In this document: positions 43,367 through 52,030 of the stretch, one piece after another
Layout of the letters: each line of letters opens with the position of its first letter
Position numbering within the stretch: the first letter of the stretch is position 1
Source: M3007 sp964484205
Lineage (GTDB): Bacteria; Bacteroidota; Bacteroidia; Chitinophagales; Saprospiraceae
Direction: 5' to 3'
Assembly (NCBI GenBank): GCA_964484205.1
Contig: CAZAEZ010000008.1
Span: 71,106-135,105, forward strand
Length of the DNA: 64,000 bases
Translations under genes and position numbers: made by a program
The notes under the pieces: model-generated
Told to the model about the DNA's origin: nothing
The model's database searches: none
What the model saw: only the letters and a program-made list of their open reading frames with translations

Positions 43367-44338
43367 TCATAAAATATAGCGGAAGCCCAGGTTCAGGCCG
43401 GTATAACTTTCGCGAACCCAGACGGTACGACTGCTCCCGCTTTCAAAAATAAAGGGGAGTTGGCCGGTCAGCAGGATGTTGAATGCCGGGCCGGGCCGGT
43501 ACAAAATGCCCAGGCTGCCGTAGAGTTGCTGGTTGGCCAGGCGATAGTTTGAGTCTGTTAGTTTTTGAAAAGTAATTCCATAAGCTATTCCCGGGAAAAT
43601 ATACCACCGGTCGTTGGGGAGTTCAAACACCAGATAGCCGCTGGCTGCCGGCGCCATGAGGCTGCGTTCGTTATTGGCATTTTGAAGGAACAGCCGCCAA
43701 TCTGCCTGCAAAAATGCCAGCGTAGCCGGCCCCAGGCGTTGGTAAAAGGTGCCGGTCAGGAATACCTGCGTGCGCTGCGCATTCAGGTATGCCTTGAGTT
43801 CGTCGTTTTTTGCCACCGGAAACACGGCGCCACCTTGCAGGGTCAGTTCCGGCAAACCTGCGAAGGGCATTGCCCGCACTTGCAAACCAACACCGGAAAT
43901 ACCACTGTAGGTCGTTCCGTCGGCCGGATTGGAATCATTGAAGACCCGGAATGGCGAGCTGCGCGCGGCGGCATCCTGCCGGACGCGGGCATAATGCAGG
44001 CTGGCGCCTAAATCCCAGCGATTGGTAGAGGAAAAGCCGTACGACACCCGCAAGGAATGATCGGCCCGGGAATACCGCTGCCGGTCGACAATGCGCGTGG
44101 CATCGGCTTGCGCATCGTATTCCTGGAGTGCTATCCAAAAGGAATTCAGGCTGTTGAGCAGGTTGATTTCCACGCCTTCTTTCGGCAGGATGACGGCAGA
44201 TACGCCGGTATATAAATTGAATTGATCGGAATCATCCGCATCGGACAATGGATCATTTTGGGCAATACCCACAGTTGAGGCAAAAAGGAACAGAACTGCG
44301 AGGCGCAATCCGGTTTGAAAACGACATGTATCCTTCAT
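43367..44338 (-). CDS. Outer-membrane beta-barrel-like protein, last gene of the EAD operon
   Basis: 323 residues from ATG 44338. It has a signal peptide (LRLAVLFLFASTVGIAQ). The mature part alternates short polar and aromatic strands and ends in an aromatic residue region (SYTGLNLGFRYIL), as outer-membrane barrels do. I do not recognise a named family. It begins 11 bp after the lipoprotein gene, in the same direction, so they are probably co-translated. Confidence 0.65.
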   Translation of the reverse strand: MKDTCRFQTGLRLAVLFLFASTVGIAQNDPLSDADDSDQFNLYTGVSAVILPKEGVEINLLNSLNSFWIALQEYDAQADATRIVDRQRYSRADHSLRVSYGFSSTNRWDLGASLHYARVRQDAAARSSPFRVFNDSNPADGTTYSGISGVGLQVRAMPFAGLPELTLQGGAVFPVAKNDELKAYLNAQRTQVFLTGTFYQRLGPATLAFLQADWRLFLQNANNERSLMAPAASGYLVFELPNDRWYIFPGIAYGITFQKLTDSNYRLANQQLYGSLGILYRPGPAFNILLTGQLPFIFESGSSRTVWVRESYTGLNLGFRYIL

Positions 44339-44349
44339 GGCAGTTGGAT

Positions 44350-45204
44350 TTATGGTTTGACCTGGTAAGCGGCAACTTGCTTCCCGGTTTTTTGAGACGT
44401 CAACAATAGCATCTGCCCGGAACCGGGGATAGAAACATCCTGCGCCAGACAAGGATCCGGGCAGTTTAACAGACCCAGGTTGTTTGGATAAACCGTCTCG
44501 TCCATGTCGATGAACATGCCTGAAAACCGTTCGGTGCCATTGCTGCGATGAATAAATACCTGGATGGTATTATTCCCCCCAACCGTATCGATGAAGCCAC
44601 TCATGTGGTTTTGCGCATAGGGCAAGTTGGACGTTTGCAGGCATGGACAAGTCGACTGTTCAAAACTATTATTCGGATCGATAATATTGGTGTAGGTGGT
44701 ATCCATGGTCGCCGGATCCACCGTAAACAGCATGGTAAACCACAAACAGTAACCGGGGTCTTCCGGGCTAAGCCAGGCGTCATTGATCGTTCCGGGAAAA
44801 ACCGGAGGTGTCACTGGAAAAATAAATGTCGGCGGAATGGGCGGGACAAAGGTTTCCAGGGTATTAAAATCATTCAGATCAACGACATTCAAATCTATTT
44901 CATAAAAATCCAGGCAATCCGGATCTTCAATCCGCAAGGTTTGGGGGCCGCTCAGGCCTTCCGGAACCTTAACGGCTAAGCCATAATCTTCATGATAGCC
45001 CGAGGGGTCTACCCGAATTCCACCAATGGTAATGACCCGGTCGAGCAGGGAATTCATCGGCGTGGCCCGTATGGCAAATTCATAGCCATCCGGGACTGAA
45101 TTTGTTGAGATTTGAAGATTTTGCAGGGAACGGCAGTTGGGGTTACAGCCGAGTTGAACCAATGCCGTCGCCAGGACGGCAAGGAGCGGGAGGATGGTTT
45201 TCAT
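44350..45204 (-). CDS. Putative lipoprotein of unknown function, EAD operon
   Basis: 284 residues from ATG 45204. The signal peptide ends QLGC, a lipobox-like site, and is followed by cysteines NCRSL. The mature part is rich in beta strands with paired cysteines (CPCLQTS, CPDPCLAQDV). No known domain is recognised. It lies between the coiled-coil protein gene (83 bp upstream) and the barrel gene (11 bp downstream). Confidence 0.65.
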   Translation of the reverse strand: MKTILPLLAVLATALVQLGCNPNCRSLQNLQISTNSVPDGYEFAIRATPMNSLLDRVITIGGIRVDPSGYHEDYGLAVKVPEGLSGPQTLRIEDPDCLDFYEIDLNVVDLNDFNTLETFVPPIPPTFIFPVTPPVFPGTINDAWLSPEDPGYCLWFTMLFTVDPATMDTTYTNIIDPNNSFEQSTCPCLQTSNLPYAQNHMSGFIDTVGGNNTIQVFIHRSNGTERFSGMFIDMDETVYPNNLGLLNCPDPCLAQDVSIPGSGQMLLLTSQKTGKQVAAYQVKP

Positions 45205-45287
45205 GTGATAACGATTTTGGTTAAAGCGTTTGTTCAAAATTTAATTACCGGCCATCAAGCGGCTCAGCATGAAAATTTGAACGAAGG

Positions 45288-46376
45288 CTAAATATTTTTT
45301 TTCATCGTGTCTAAGGTTTCTTGAATCCGGTCTTCCAGTTTCCGAATGGAATCGACCAGTTCCGGGAGTAAGGCTGCTGCTTCTTTTTTCGATTCGCGTT
45401 CGGCTTTCATCCGGCCAAGTTCCCCGTTGTAGTATGCGGTTACAGGCCCGAAAACACGCTCATCTACCGGCCGTACTACTTCCTGATGCACGTCCTGAAG
45501 CAAGTAGGCATAGGTTGATTCCAGGCTGGAGAATGCGCCCGGACTTTCCCAGTTTTTCCGGACTGCCAGCACATGATTTTGGTGATTTGTGGTAATTGCC
45601 TGCCAGGCATCGTTATAGGTTGATTTGACTTTTTGCAAATCGGTGACGGCTGCCGGGTTTCGGGTATAGGAAGTCAAATGGTGCGATGCACAGCGCAGGC
45701 GCAAATCCTTCAGCCGGCTCAAATACTCCAGCAGTTCTGCCGAAATTTGATCAAACGCCCCTTTTTGGCGCAGGTATTTTTCTTGCAAGGCAGTTTCCAG
45801 GTCGAGCAACAGTTTTTGTTGATCTGCTTCAAGTGTCCGGATCTTCCGGTCCTTTTCATCCAGTTCCAGTTGGGCGGCTGTATTTTCGGATTCGAGCGCG
45901 TTGATTTTTGTCTGAAAAAAAAGGACTGTATCGAGCAGGGTTTGGTACATGGCCGCGGCCTGGCGCTTGCTCAGCGCATTTTCTTTTTCGAGCGTTGAAA
46001 TTCGGGAGTTGAGGCGCTCCACTTCCTGCAGGAGCTTGCGGTTTTGTGCGCCGCAAATAATAACCTGGAGGTCGCGGTCGGGCGGCATATTTACCAGTCC
46101 CGCCATAGGCGTGATCATTTTGTGCGGGGTCCCTTTCAGTACGATTGTGATATAGTCCCGGTCTTGCGGAATTTTCAATTTAAACGAGCCGTCCTGGCGC
46201 GTGAAATCGCGGTGTACATTTTCTACGGATACTTCAATATGTTCCACCCCGACCGGCTTTCCGTTGACGAGTTCAACGACTCTGCCGGACAAGTCGCGCA
46301 TCGTTGGTTTCTGGCAAAAAACAACTGCCGGGAGGAGGCTGAAAACGGTGGTAAATAGGATGATTAAATTGCGCAT
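45288..46376 (-). CDS. Exported protein: carboxypeptidase-regulatory-like domain plus long coiled coil
   Basis: 362 residues. A signal peptide ends VVFCQ. Residues about 24-105 form a carboxypeptidase-regulatory-like beta-sandwich (LSGRVVELVNGKPVGVEHIE, TRQDGSFKLKIP). A heptad-rich coiled coil spans about 112-205, followed by more helix and a final helical tail (LVDSIRKLEDRIQETLDTM). It would be periplasmic and probably self-associates. The beta domain is of the same general type as the exported part of the upstream membrane protein, only 30 bp away, which suggests they work together. The function is unknown. Confidence 0.7.
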   Translation of the reverse strand: MRNLIILFTTVFSLLPAVVFCQKPTMRDLSGRVVELVNGKPVGVEHIEVSVENVHRDFTRQDGSFKLKIPQDRDYITIVLKGTPHKMITPMAGLVNMPPDRDLQVIICGAQNRKLLQEVERLNSRISTLEKENALSKRQAAAMYQTLLDTVLFFQTKINALESENTAAQLELDEKDRKIRTLEADQQKLLLDLETALQEKYLRQKGAFDQISAELLEYLSRLKDLRLRCASHHLTSYTRNPAAVTDLQKVKSTYNDAWQAITTNHQNHVLAVRKNWESPGAFSSLESTYAYLLQDVHQEVVRPVDERVFGPVTAYYNGELGRMKAERESKKEAAALLPELVDSIRKLEDRIQETLDTMKKNI

Positions 46377-46406
46377 AGTTTGGAATTTTGAGTGATCGGT
46401 TGTGCG

Positions 46407-47375
46407 TCAACTTCGAATTTTCAGGAGTTCAAACACATCCTGACTCAGGGCCTGTGTAAATTCGTCGACAACTTTGTTGTTTCGCTTAAATACGAGCGTG
46501 ACGCTTTTTTTGGGCAGTTTGGGTATTTGCAGGCTATACCGGCCTTGTGCGTCGGTGACGGCAAGTGCCAGTCCGCCTTCCAATTCAATTTCAATTCCGG
46601 GAACCGGTTTCAGGCTTACATAATGCACTACGGTTCCGTTTAGTTTGATTAATTCTAGATCATAAAAAAAGGTTATCGAGTCGGTTCGTTTAAAATTCGG
46701 GGTGCTCTGTTTCACAATCGCTCCGGGGTAATCCAGGCCGGAAAGCTGGAGTTGCACCGAATCTGCCGGATGCCCGACCGGGGTATTTTTAAAATGCATA
46801 ACCCCATCTTCATCTGCTTGCTGCAGGACGGACAGGTGTTCGCCTACTTTCAGGCGGCCTTCCACGCCCTCCGGAATCGGTATGCCTGCGGGACGCAAAA
46901 CCAGGCGCGCGGTCAGATCCCGGATTTCTGGCGATTCTCGCGGAGTAAACACCCAAGTGCCTATCCCCCAGGCGCTAAGCAGCAGCAGCAACAAGCCGCC
47001 GATGATCCCTATCCGGCGGAATGCCGGCATTTTTTTAGCCGGCTCCACGACGGGCTCCTCAGCTGTCCGGGATTTGGCCTTCGGGACATGTGCAGGTTTT
47101 TTTTTGAGTGGTTTGGGTTCCTGTTCCAGAACCTTCAGCAGGGCCAGCAAACTGCGGTTGATCGTATTGCGCTCGATGATTTCATCATCCCGGGCGATTG
47201 TCCCTTCAAGAATCGATTTGTCCAGGTGTGCCAGCCTGCTATCCAGCAAGACCAAATTATCCGCTATACGCGCATCATCGGCAGCAATTGCAAAAAGGGC
47301 TTCAAGGGCAAGTTGACATTCGCCGGCTGCAATCAACTGCCGGATTCGTTCAATGTCTTCCTTCTGGTACTTCAA
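46407..47375 (-). CDS. Effector-associated-domain (EAD11-like) membrane protein with exported beta domain
   Basis: 322 residues. No ATG fits the frame, so translation probably begins at TTG 47375. Residues 1-82 resemble the EAD11 adaptor domain: ERIRQLIAAGECQLALEALF, LLDSRLAHLDKSILEGTIAR and ERNTINRSLLALL. A basic, proline-rich linker leads to one membrane helix at 122-143. The rest (145-322) is exported and holds two beta modules. The second (VPGIEIELEGGLALAVTDAQ followed by GRYSLQIP) is carboxypeptidase-regulatory-like. EADs are known from conflict and counter-invader systems, where they recruit effectors; here one is linked through the membrane to an envelope domain. First gene of a four-gene operon. 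Confidence 0.7.
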   Translation of the reverse strand: MKYQKEDIERIRQLIAAGECQLALEALFAIAADDARIADNLVLLDSRLAHLDKSILEGTIARDDEIIERNTINRSLLALLKVLEQEPKPLKKKPAHVPKAKSRTAEEPVVEPAKKMPAFRRIGIIGGLLLLLLSAWGIGTWVFTPRESPEIRDLTARLVLRPAGIPIPEGVEGRLKVGEHLSVLQQADEDGVMHFKNTPVGHPADSVQLQLSGLDYPGAIVKQSTPNFKRTDSITFFYDLELIKLNGTVVHYVSLKPVPGIEIELEGGLALAVTDAQGRYSLQIPKLPKKSVTLVFKRNNKVVDEFTQALSQDVFELLKIRS

Positions 47376-47439
47376 CGGATCCTGTTCATATTAATTTTGA
47401 AAAAACAATTGTACGGCGCTAGTTCTATGAACTTACTTA

Positions 47440-47447
47440 CAAATATA
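47440..47447 (-). promoter_or_regulatory. Candidate -7 box (TATATTTG) of the EAD operon
   Basis: On the minus strand this reads TATATTTG, matching TAnnTTTG, 65 bp before the TTG start at 47375. The palindrome 47460-47479 lies where a -33 region would be. Confidence 0.5.
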
Positions 47448-47459
47448 AAATTATTATAT

Positions 47460-47479
47460 GGCAAAAGTTCATTTTTGCC
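47460..47479. promoter_or_regulatory. Operator-like palindrome upstream of the EAD operon
   Basis: GGCAAAAGTTCATTTTTGCC: arms GGCAAAA and TTTTGCC pair perfectly around 6 bp. It sits 12-32 bp upstream of the -7 box, a good place for a dimeric regulator. Confidence 0.45.
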
Positions 47480-47667
47480 ATAACAAAGGCATTTGTAATT
47501 AAAAATTAAGTGCTGCACCTAACGGCTGGCTGTACACCCGGCTTTTGAGGATACCGGTATAATTCTGCCGTATAATTTCCGTTTATGTTCGGTTCCTTCA
47601 AAATGAAGCCCGAAATTTGCGGTTTTTTACCACACACCCTTAACAATTGCACGTCAACTCCACCGAT

Positions 47668-50600
47668 ATGCTAATTTCGTTTATCCGAAATACACCATTC
47701 TTTTTTACCTGTTTTGTGCTTCTCGCGACCGGTTTGGTCGCCCAAAATTCGGACCGCCAGGTTACGCGCTGCGGCGCTGTGGATCGCGCTGCGCCCGTGC
47801 GCAATATTTTCATTGATGCCGACAACTCCAAATGGGTAGCCAGTGGTTCCGGCGTTTACAAAGTGATGGCCTGCGACCTGTCCACTCGGCTGGAACTCGG
47901 CGCCGGCGAACTGAGTCCGTTCATGTACGCCGGTGGCAATGCCGATGTGCGGTGGAGCAATGATATTTTGCAAATGGTGCTGGGAAAAGCGCCGGAAGTA
48001 ACCGCCGCCTATTACGACCAGCGCAACGACTGGCTCTGGCTGGGCACCAGGGAGTCGGGGGTGTATCAACTAAAAACCAAACCCAGCCTGACGCTGGTGG
48101 AAAACTTTACCACCAAAAACTCCCGCCTGCGCTCCAATACCATCACCACGATCTTCCACGACCGGGTGGGCCGCTACTGGATCGGCTCGGAAGAAGGCCT
48201 GCTGATCGGCAGCCCCGGCAAGTGGAAATCCGATCTGGAAGGCTATAATGTGCAACGCATTCGGGAATTCGGGGCCGACATTTACGTCCTGGCCGATGGA
48301 GAATTCTGGCTGGTCAGCGGTGGCGACCGTTGGGAGGCCATCGTAGTCAAGGAAAAAGCCCTGGAAGGCGAAGCGGAAGATTTTGACCTCGATGCCGTCG
48401 GAAATCTCTGGATCATGTCGCGTATGATCAGCTACTACGACCTGCAAACCGACGAGTACACGCCCTTCAGCGGGGCGGAATATTACACCAGCGAATACGG
48501 GCGCTGCCTGGCAGTCGACCAGGATGGCGCCGTTTGGATCGGCACCGACGATAAGGGATTGTACCTGATTGACAAATCCACTTCACTGGTGGTTAATTGT
48601 GTGGTGGAAAAACAAATCAGTTGCGACGGCAATGGCCGCGACGGGCAGTTGTTTATCAAAGTGAATGGCGGGAAACCACCGTTTACCTATGCCTGGTCTG
48701 AGCCGGCAATGCAAGGCGAGGCGCCGAAAAATGTCGGTCCGGGGAGTTACACCGTCACGGTGACCGACAGCAACGGAAAAACCAAATCGGCCAAAACCAA
48801 ACTCGACGATGTTCGCCTGAGCATATTGGTGGAACAAACCAAAGACGAAAGCGCCCCGGATGCCCGCGATGGCGCTGCCCGGGTAGTGACAAAAGGCGGC
48901 ACGCCGGATTTTAAATTTAAATGGGATAACGGCGAAACCACAAACCCGGCTACCCAACTGTCGGGCGGGCCGCACAGCGTCACCGTCACCGACGAAAACA
49001 ACTGCTCCGCAACCGCCAATATCATCATCAAATCGAAACTCGCCGCCCTGAGCGCGACCCTGCAGGAAACCACCCCGATTCCCTGTGCCGGCGGAAATAC
49101 TATCCTGAAAGCAACGGTTTTGGGCGGAAAAGAACCGTACCAGTACGAATGGAGCAACCCCGGGTTTGACGGCACGCAACCTGCCGGTGTAACTGCCGGC
49201 ACCTACACCCTTACAGTCGTGGATGCTGCCGGCGGCCGTACGGTGACGAGCATCACCGTAGTGCAGCCCGCAGCGCTCAGTGCCATCGCAACGGCACAGG
49301 CCGCCGCGAGTACCGGAGGCAGCGATGGCAAAGCCCTGGCGGCGCCGCGCGGCGGAACCGGCCCTTACAGCTATGCCTGGGATAATGGCGAAACCACCGA
49401 AACAGCCACTCAACTCAAACCCGGCCAGCGTACCGTGACCATTACCGACGCCAACGGCTGTTCGATCAGCGCCAAAGTAGCGATCACGGAAAACATCCTG
49501 CCCATTGCAGCAGAAATCGAAGAAACCGGCCAGATCAATTGCCACGGCGGCGAAACCAGCCTCCAGGTTAACGTCAGCGGCGGAAAAAGCCCCTTCGAGT
49601 TTGCCTGGAGCAATCCGGAACTCGCCGGTTTTCAGCCCGGTGGCGTAAAGGCCGGCCAATACACCGTCACGATCACCGATGCCGCCGGTGGACGCACGAC
49701 GGCAGCCTTTACCGTCAAACAACCCGATGCCCTGACGGCCGTTGCCACCCTCGAAACGGCCGCCAGCACCGGCAACAACGACGGGAAGGCATCCATCAAA
49801 GCCGGCGGCGGCACCGGCCCCTACCAGTACCGCTGGGACAATGACGAAACCACCGAGATCGCCAACCAACTGCCTCCCGGCACGCGCTCGGTAACGGTTT
49901 CCGATGTGTTCGGCTGTTCCACGACCACGACGTTGGATGTTTCGGAAAACATCCTGCCGCTTTCGGCCCGCATCATGGAAACGGAAAAAATTACCTGCCA
50001 TGGTGGCAAAACGAAATTGAATGTGTTGGTAAAAGGCGGCAAGGGGCCGTACACATTTGAATGGAGCAACCCGGCGCTGCAAGGCCAGGAGCCTGCCAAT
50101 GTGCCCGCCGGAACCTATCAACTGGTGGTTGTCGACGTTGTCGGCGGGCGTACTTCCACAGCATTTGAGGTGCGGCAGCCGGAAGAAATCAAAGCAACAG
50201 CGACTGTCATTTCACCAGCCAACGCAGGCACCAATACCGGCAACGCAAAAATCCAGGTTTCCGGGGGGCTCCAGCCCTACCTTTTCCGCTGGGACAACGA
50301 GGAAACCAGCGAGCAGGCCACCCGCCTGAGCCCCGGCGAGCATAGTTTTACGGTTACCGATCAAAATTCCTGCTCCGTAACCGGTACGATAGATATCAGC
50401 GAGCGCATTCTGCCCTTGGTGGTTACCGTTTCGGAAGCCAAACCGGTACTTTGCAACGGCCAGACAGCAAGTGTTGAAGCAAAAGTGCAAGGCGGGAAAG
50501 GCCCTTACCGATACACCTGGAGCATCCCGACACTACCGGCAAACCCCACTGCGGATGTCCCCGCCGGCCAGCACCAGGTTTCTGTAACGGACGCCCTGGG

Positions 50601-51714
50601 CAAACTGGCCTCTGTCATTTTCCTGGTCAAAGAACCGGAGGTTATTATGCACTCCGTCACCGTTCAGGCCAAAGCCGGCGTCGGAAATGCCGATGGGAAA
50701 GCCCGCCTCCAGGCCCGGGGCGGGAATGGCGCTCCGTTTCAATACAGCTGGGATAACGGCGAAACAACAGAAGTTGCCAGCCAACTAACCGCCGGCAAGC
50801 ACTCGTTTACCATTACCGATTCGAAAGGCTGCACGCTCGTGCAAACCGTCGATATTCAGGAAAACATCCTGCCGCTTGAGGTCAACGTGGAAGAAACCGG
50901 CGATATAAAATGCGCCGGACAAACTTCCGGGCTAAAAGTCGTTGCGACCGGCGGCAAACCGCCTTACCAGTACAAATGGGACAATCCCGCCTGGAAAGGC
51001 CCTGAAGCGAAAAACATCCCCGCTGCCACGTACGCCGTCCTGGTCACCGACGCACTGGGCGCCACCCAAACTGCTGTGGCCATTGTAAACGCACCCGATC
51101 CGCTCCAGGTGGAGATCACGCGTGTCGTTGGCGCCGTTACCGAACGCAGTGAAGACGGCAAGGCTACCGTCAAAATAACCGGCGGCACGACCCCGCATAC
51201 CATCAGTTGGAACAACGGCGAAAGCACCGCCACGGCCTCCAAACTCAACCTGGGCATGCACAGTGTAACCGTCACCGATGCCAACGGCTGTAGTGTGACC
51301 AAACCGGTTGAGATCAAAAAACGCATCCTGCCCGAACTCAACGCCAGTTTGCTGCGCAGTGGTCAGAAGATCAAAATGGAACAGCTGAGCTTCAAAGCCG
51401 ACAGCTCCAGCCTGACCCCGGATGCCTTGCCTACGCTCGATGAATTGTACGACTTTATGGAGGAAAACGGCGAGATCGTCATTGAAATCGGCGGCCATAC
51501 CAACAGCACACCACCCGATGAATTTTGCGACCGCCTGTCCACCGCCCGTGCCAAAACCGTGGCCGACTACCTGATCGAAAAAGGGATCGACTCCAGGCGG
51601 GTAGCGTTCAAAGGCTATGGCAAACGCCAGCCTATCGCCACCAATGCCACGGTGGAGGGCCGGCGGTTGAACCAGCGGGTAGAGATTAAGATTATGGCGC
51701 TGAAGCGGGAGTAA
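47668..51714 (+). CDS. Giant SprB-repeat protein with propeller N-terminus and C-terminal OmpA domain
   Basis: About 1,348 residues from ATG 47668. A signal peptide ends GLVAQ. Residues about 27-300 are a two-component-propeller-like region (RNDWLWLGTRESGVYQL, GRYWIGSEEGLLI). Six tandem units of about 152 residues follow (period near 457 nt, starting at the cysteine near 48616). Each has two SprB-like modules: GGKGPYTFEWSNP with GTYQLVVVD, and GGTGPYSYAWDNGETTE with TVTITDANGCS. The last about 115 residues are an OmpA-type peptidoglycan-binding domain (IGGHTNSTPPDEFCDRLSTA, GRRLNQRVEI). SprB repeats are known from gliding adhesins; OmpA would fix this one to the wall. It is divergent from the EAD operon. 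Confidence 0.88.
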   Translation: MLISFIRNTPFFFTCFVLLATGLVAQNSDRQVTRCGAVDRAAPVRNIFIDADNSKWVASGSGVYKVMACDLSTRLELGAGELSPFMYAGGNADVRWSNDILQMVLGKAPEVTAAYYDQRNDWLWLGTRESGVYQLKTKPSLTLVENFTTKNSRLRSNTITTIFHDRVGRYWIGSEEGLLIGSPGKWKSDLEGYNVQRIREFGADIYVLADGEFWLVSGGDRWEAIVVKEKALEGEAEDFDLDAVGNLWIMSRMISYYDLQTDEYTPFSGAEYYTSEYGRCLAVDQDGAVWIGTDDKGLYLIDKSTSLVVNCVVEKQISCDGNGRDGQLFIKVNGGKPPFTYAWSEPAMQGEAPKNVGPGSYTVTVTDSNGKTKSAKTKLDDVRLSILVEQTKDESAPDARDGAARVVTKGGTPDFKFKWDNGETTNPATQLSGGPHSVTVTDENNCSATANIIIKSKLAALSATLQETTPIPCAGGNTILKATVLGGKEPYQYEWSNPGFDGTQPAGVTAGTYTLTVVDAAGGRTVTSITVVQPAALSAIATAQAAASTGGSDGKALAAPRGGTGPYSYAWDNGETTETATQLKPGQRTVTITDANGCSISAKVAITENILPIAAEIEETGQINCHGGETSLQVNVSGGKSPFEFAWSNPELAGFQPGGVKAGQYTVTITDAAGGRTTAAFTVKQPDALTAVATLETAASTGNNDGKASIKAGGGTGPYQYRWDNDETTEIANQLPPGTRSVTVSDVFGCSTTTTLDVSENILPLSARIMETEKITCHGGKTKLNVLVKGGKGPYTFEWSNPALQGQEPANVPAGTYQLVVVDVVGGRTSTAFEVRQPEEIKATATVISPANAGTNTGNAKIQVSGGLQPYLFRWDNEETSEQATRLSPGEHSFTVTDQNSCSVTGTIDISERILPLVVTVSEAKPVLCNGQTASVEAKVQGGKGPYRYTWSIPTLPANPTADVPAGQHQVSVTDALGKLASVIFLVKEPEVIMHSVTVQAKAGVGNADGKARLQARGGNGAPFQYSWDNGETTEVASQLTAGKHSFTITDSKGCTLVQTVDIQENILPLEVNVEETGDIKCAGQTSGLKVVATGGKPPYQYKWDNPAWKGPEAKNIPAATYAVLVTDALGATQTAVAIVNAPDPLQVEITRVVGAVTERSEDGKATVKITGGTTPHTISWNNGESTATASKLNLGMHSVTVTDANGCSVTKPVEIKKRILPELNASLLRSGQKIKMEQLSFKADSSSLTPDALPTLDELYDFMEENGEIVIEIGGHTNSTPPDEFCDRLSTARAKTVADYLIEKGIDSRRVAFKGYGKRQPIATNATVEGRRLNQRVEIKIMALKRE

Positions 51715-51792
51715 ACAATGAGCAGTGGCTTGTTTTTGCGTTTTTCCCGCTTCATCGTTCATCTCATAAATACCCGGTAATGCGATGTAATT

Positions 51793-51972
51793 TCAGATGT
51801 CTCCCTCCGGTCGACATGACAGCCGTTTATTTATAAACTAAATCTTACCGGATTTCTCGCTACGCTCGAAATTTCGGCAGGGCGCAGGTAAAATTTCGAG
51901 CGTAGAGAGAAATCTGATAAATTGTATGTTTCTCTAAGTAAGTTGTCATGTCGACCGGAGGGAGACATCTGA
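51793..51972. mobile_element. 180-bp double-palindrome element
   Basis: Outer arms 51793-51821 and 51944-51972 are perfectly inverted over 29 bp (TCAGATGTCTCCCTCCGGTC at the left end). Inner arms 51851-51874 and 51891-51914 match at 23 of 24. There is no coding frame. It fills most of the 316-bp spacer before glpK. Like the other elements here it may be a non-autonomous mobile unit, but no target duplication was seen. Confidence 0.6.
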
Positions 51973-52030
51973 ACTGACAATGCATTATTAGAAGCCGCAG
52001 GACCGCTAACTGTATAAAAAAACCGCTTCC

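Noticed and set aside
48583..50121. A 512-codon minus-strand open frame
   Set aside because: It is a shadow of the SprB repeats on the plus strand; its regular repeats simply mirror them.
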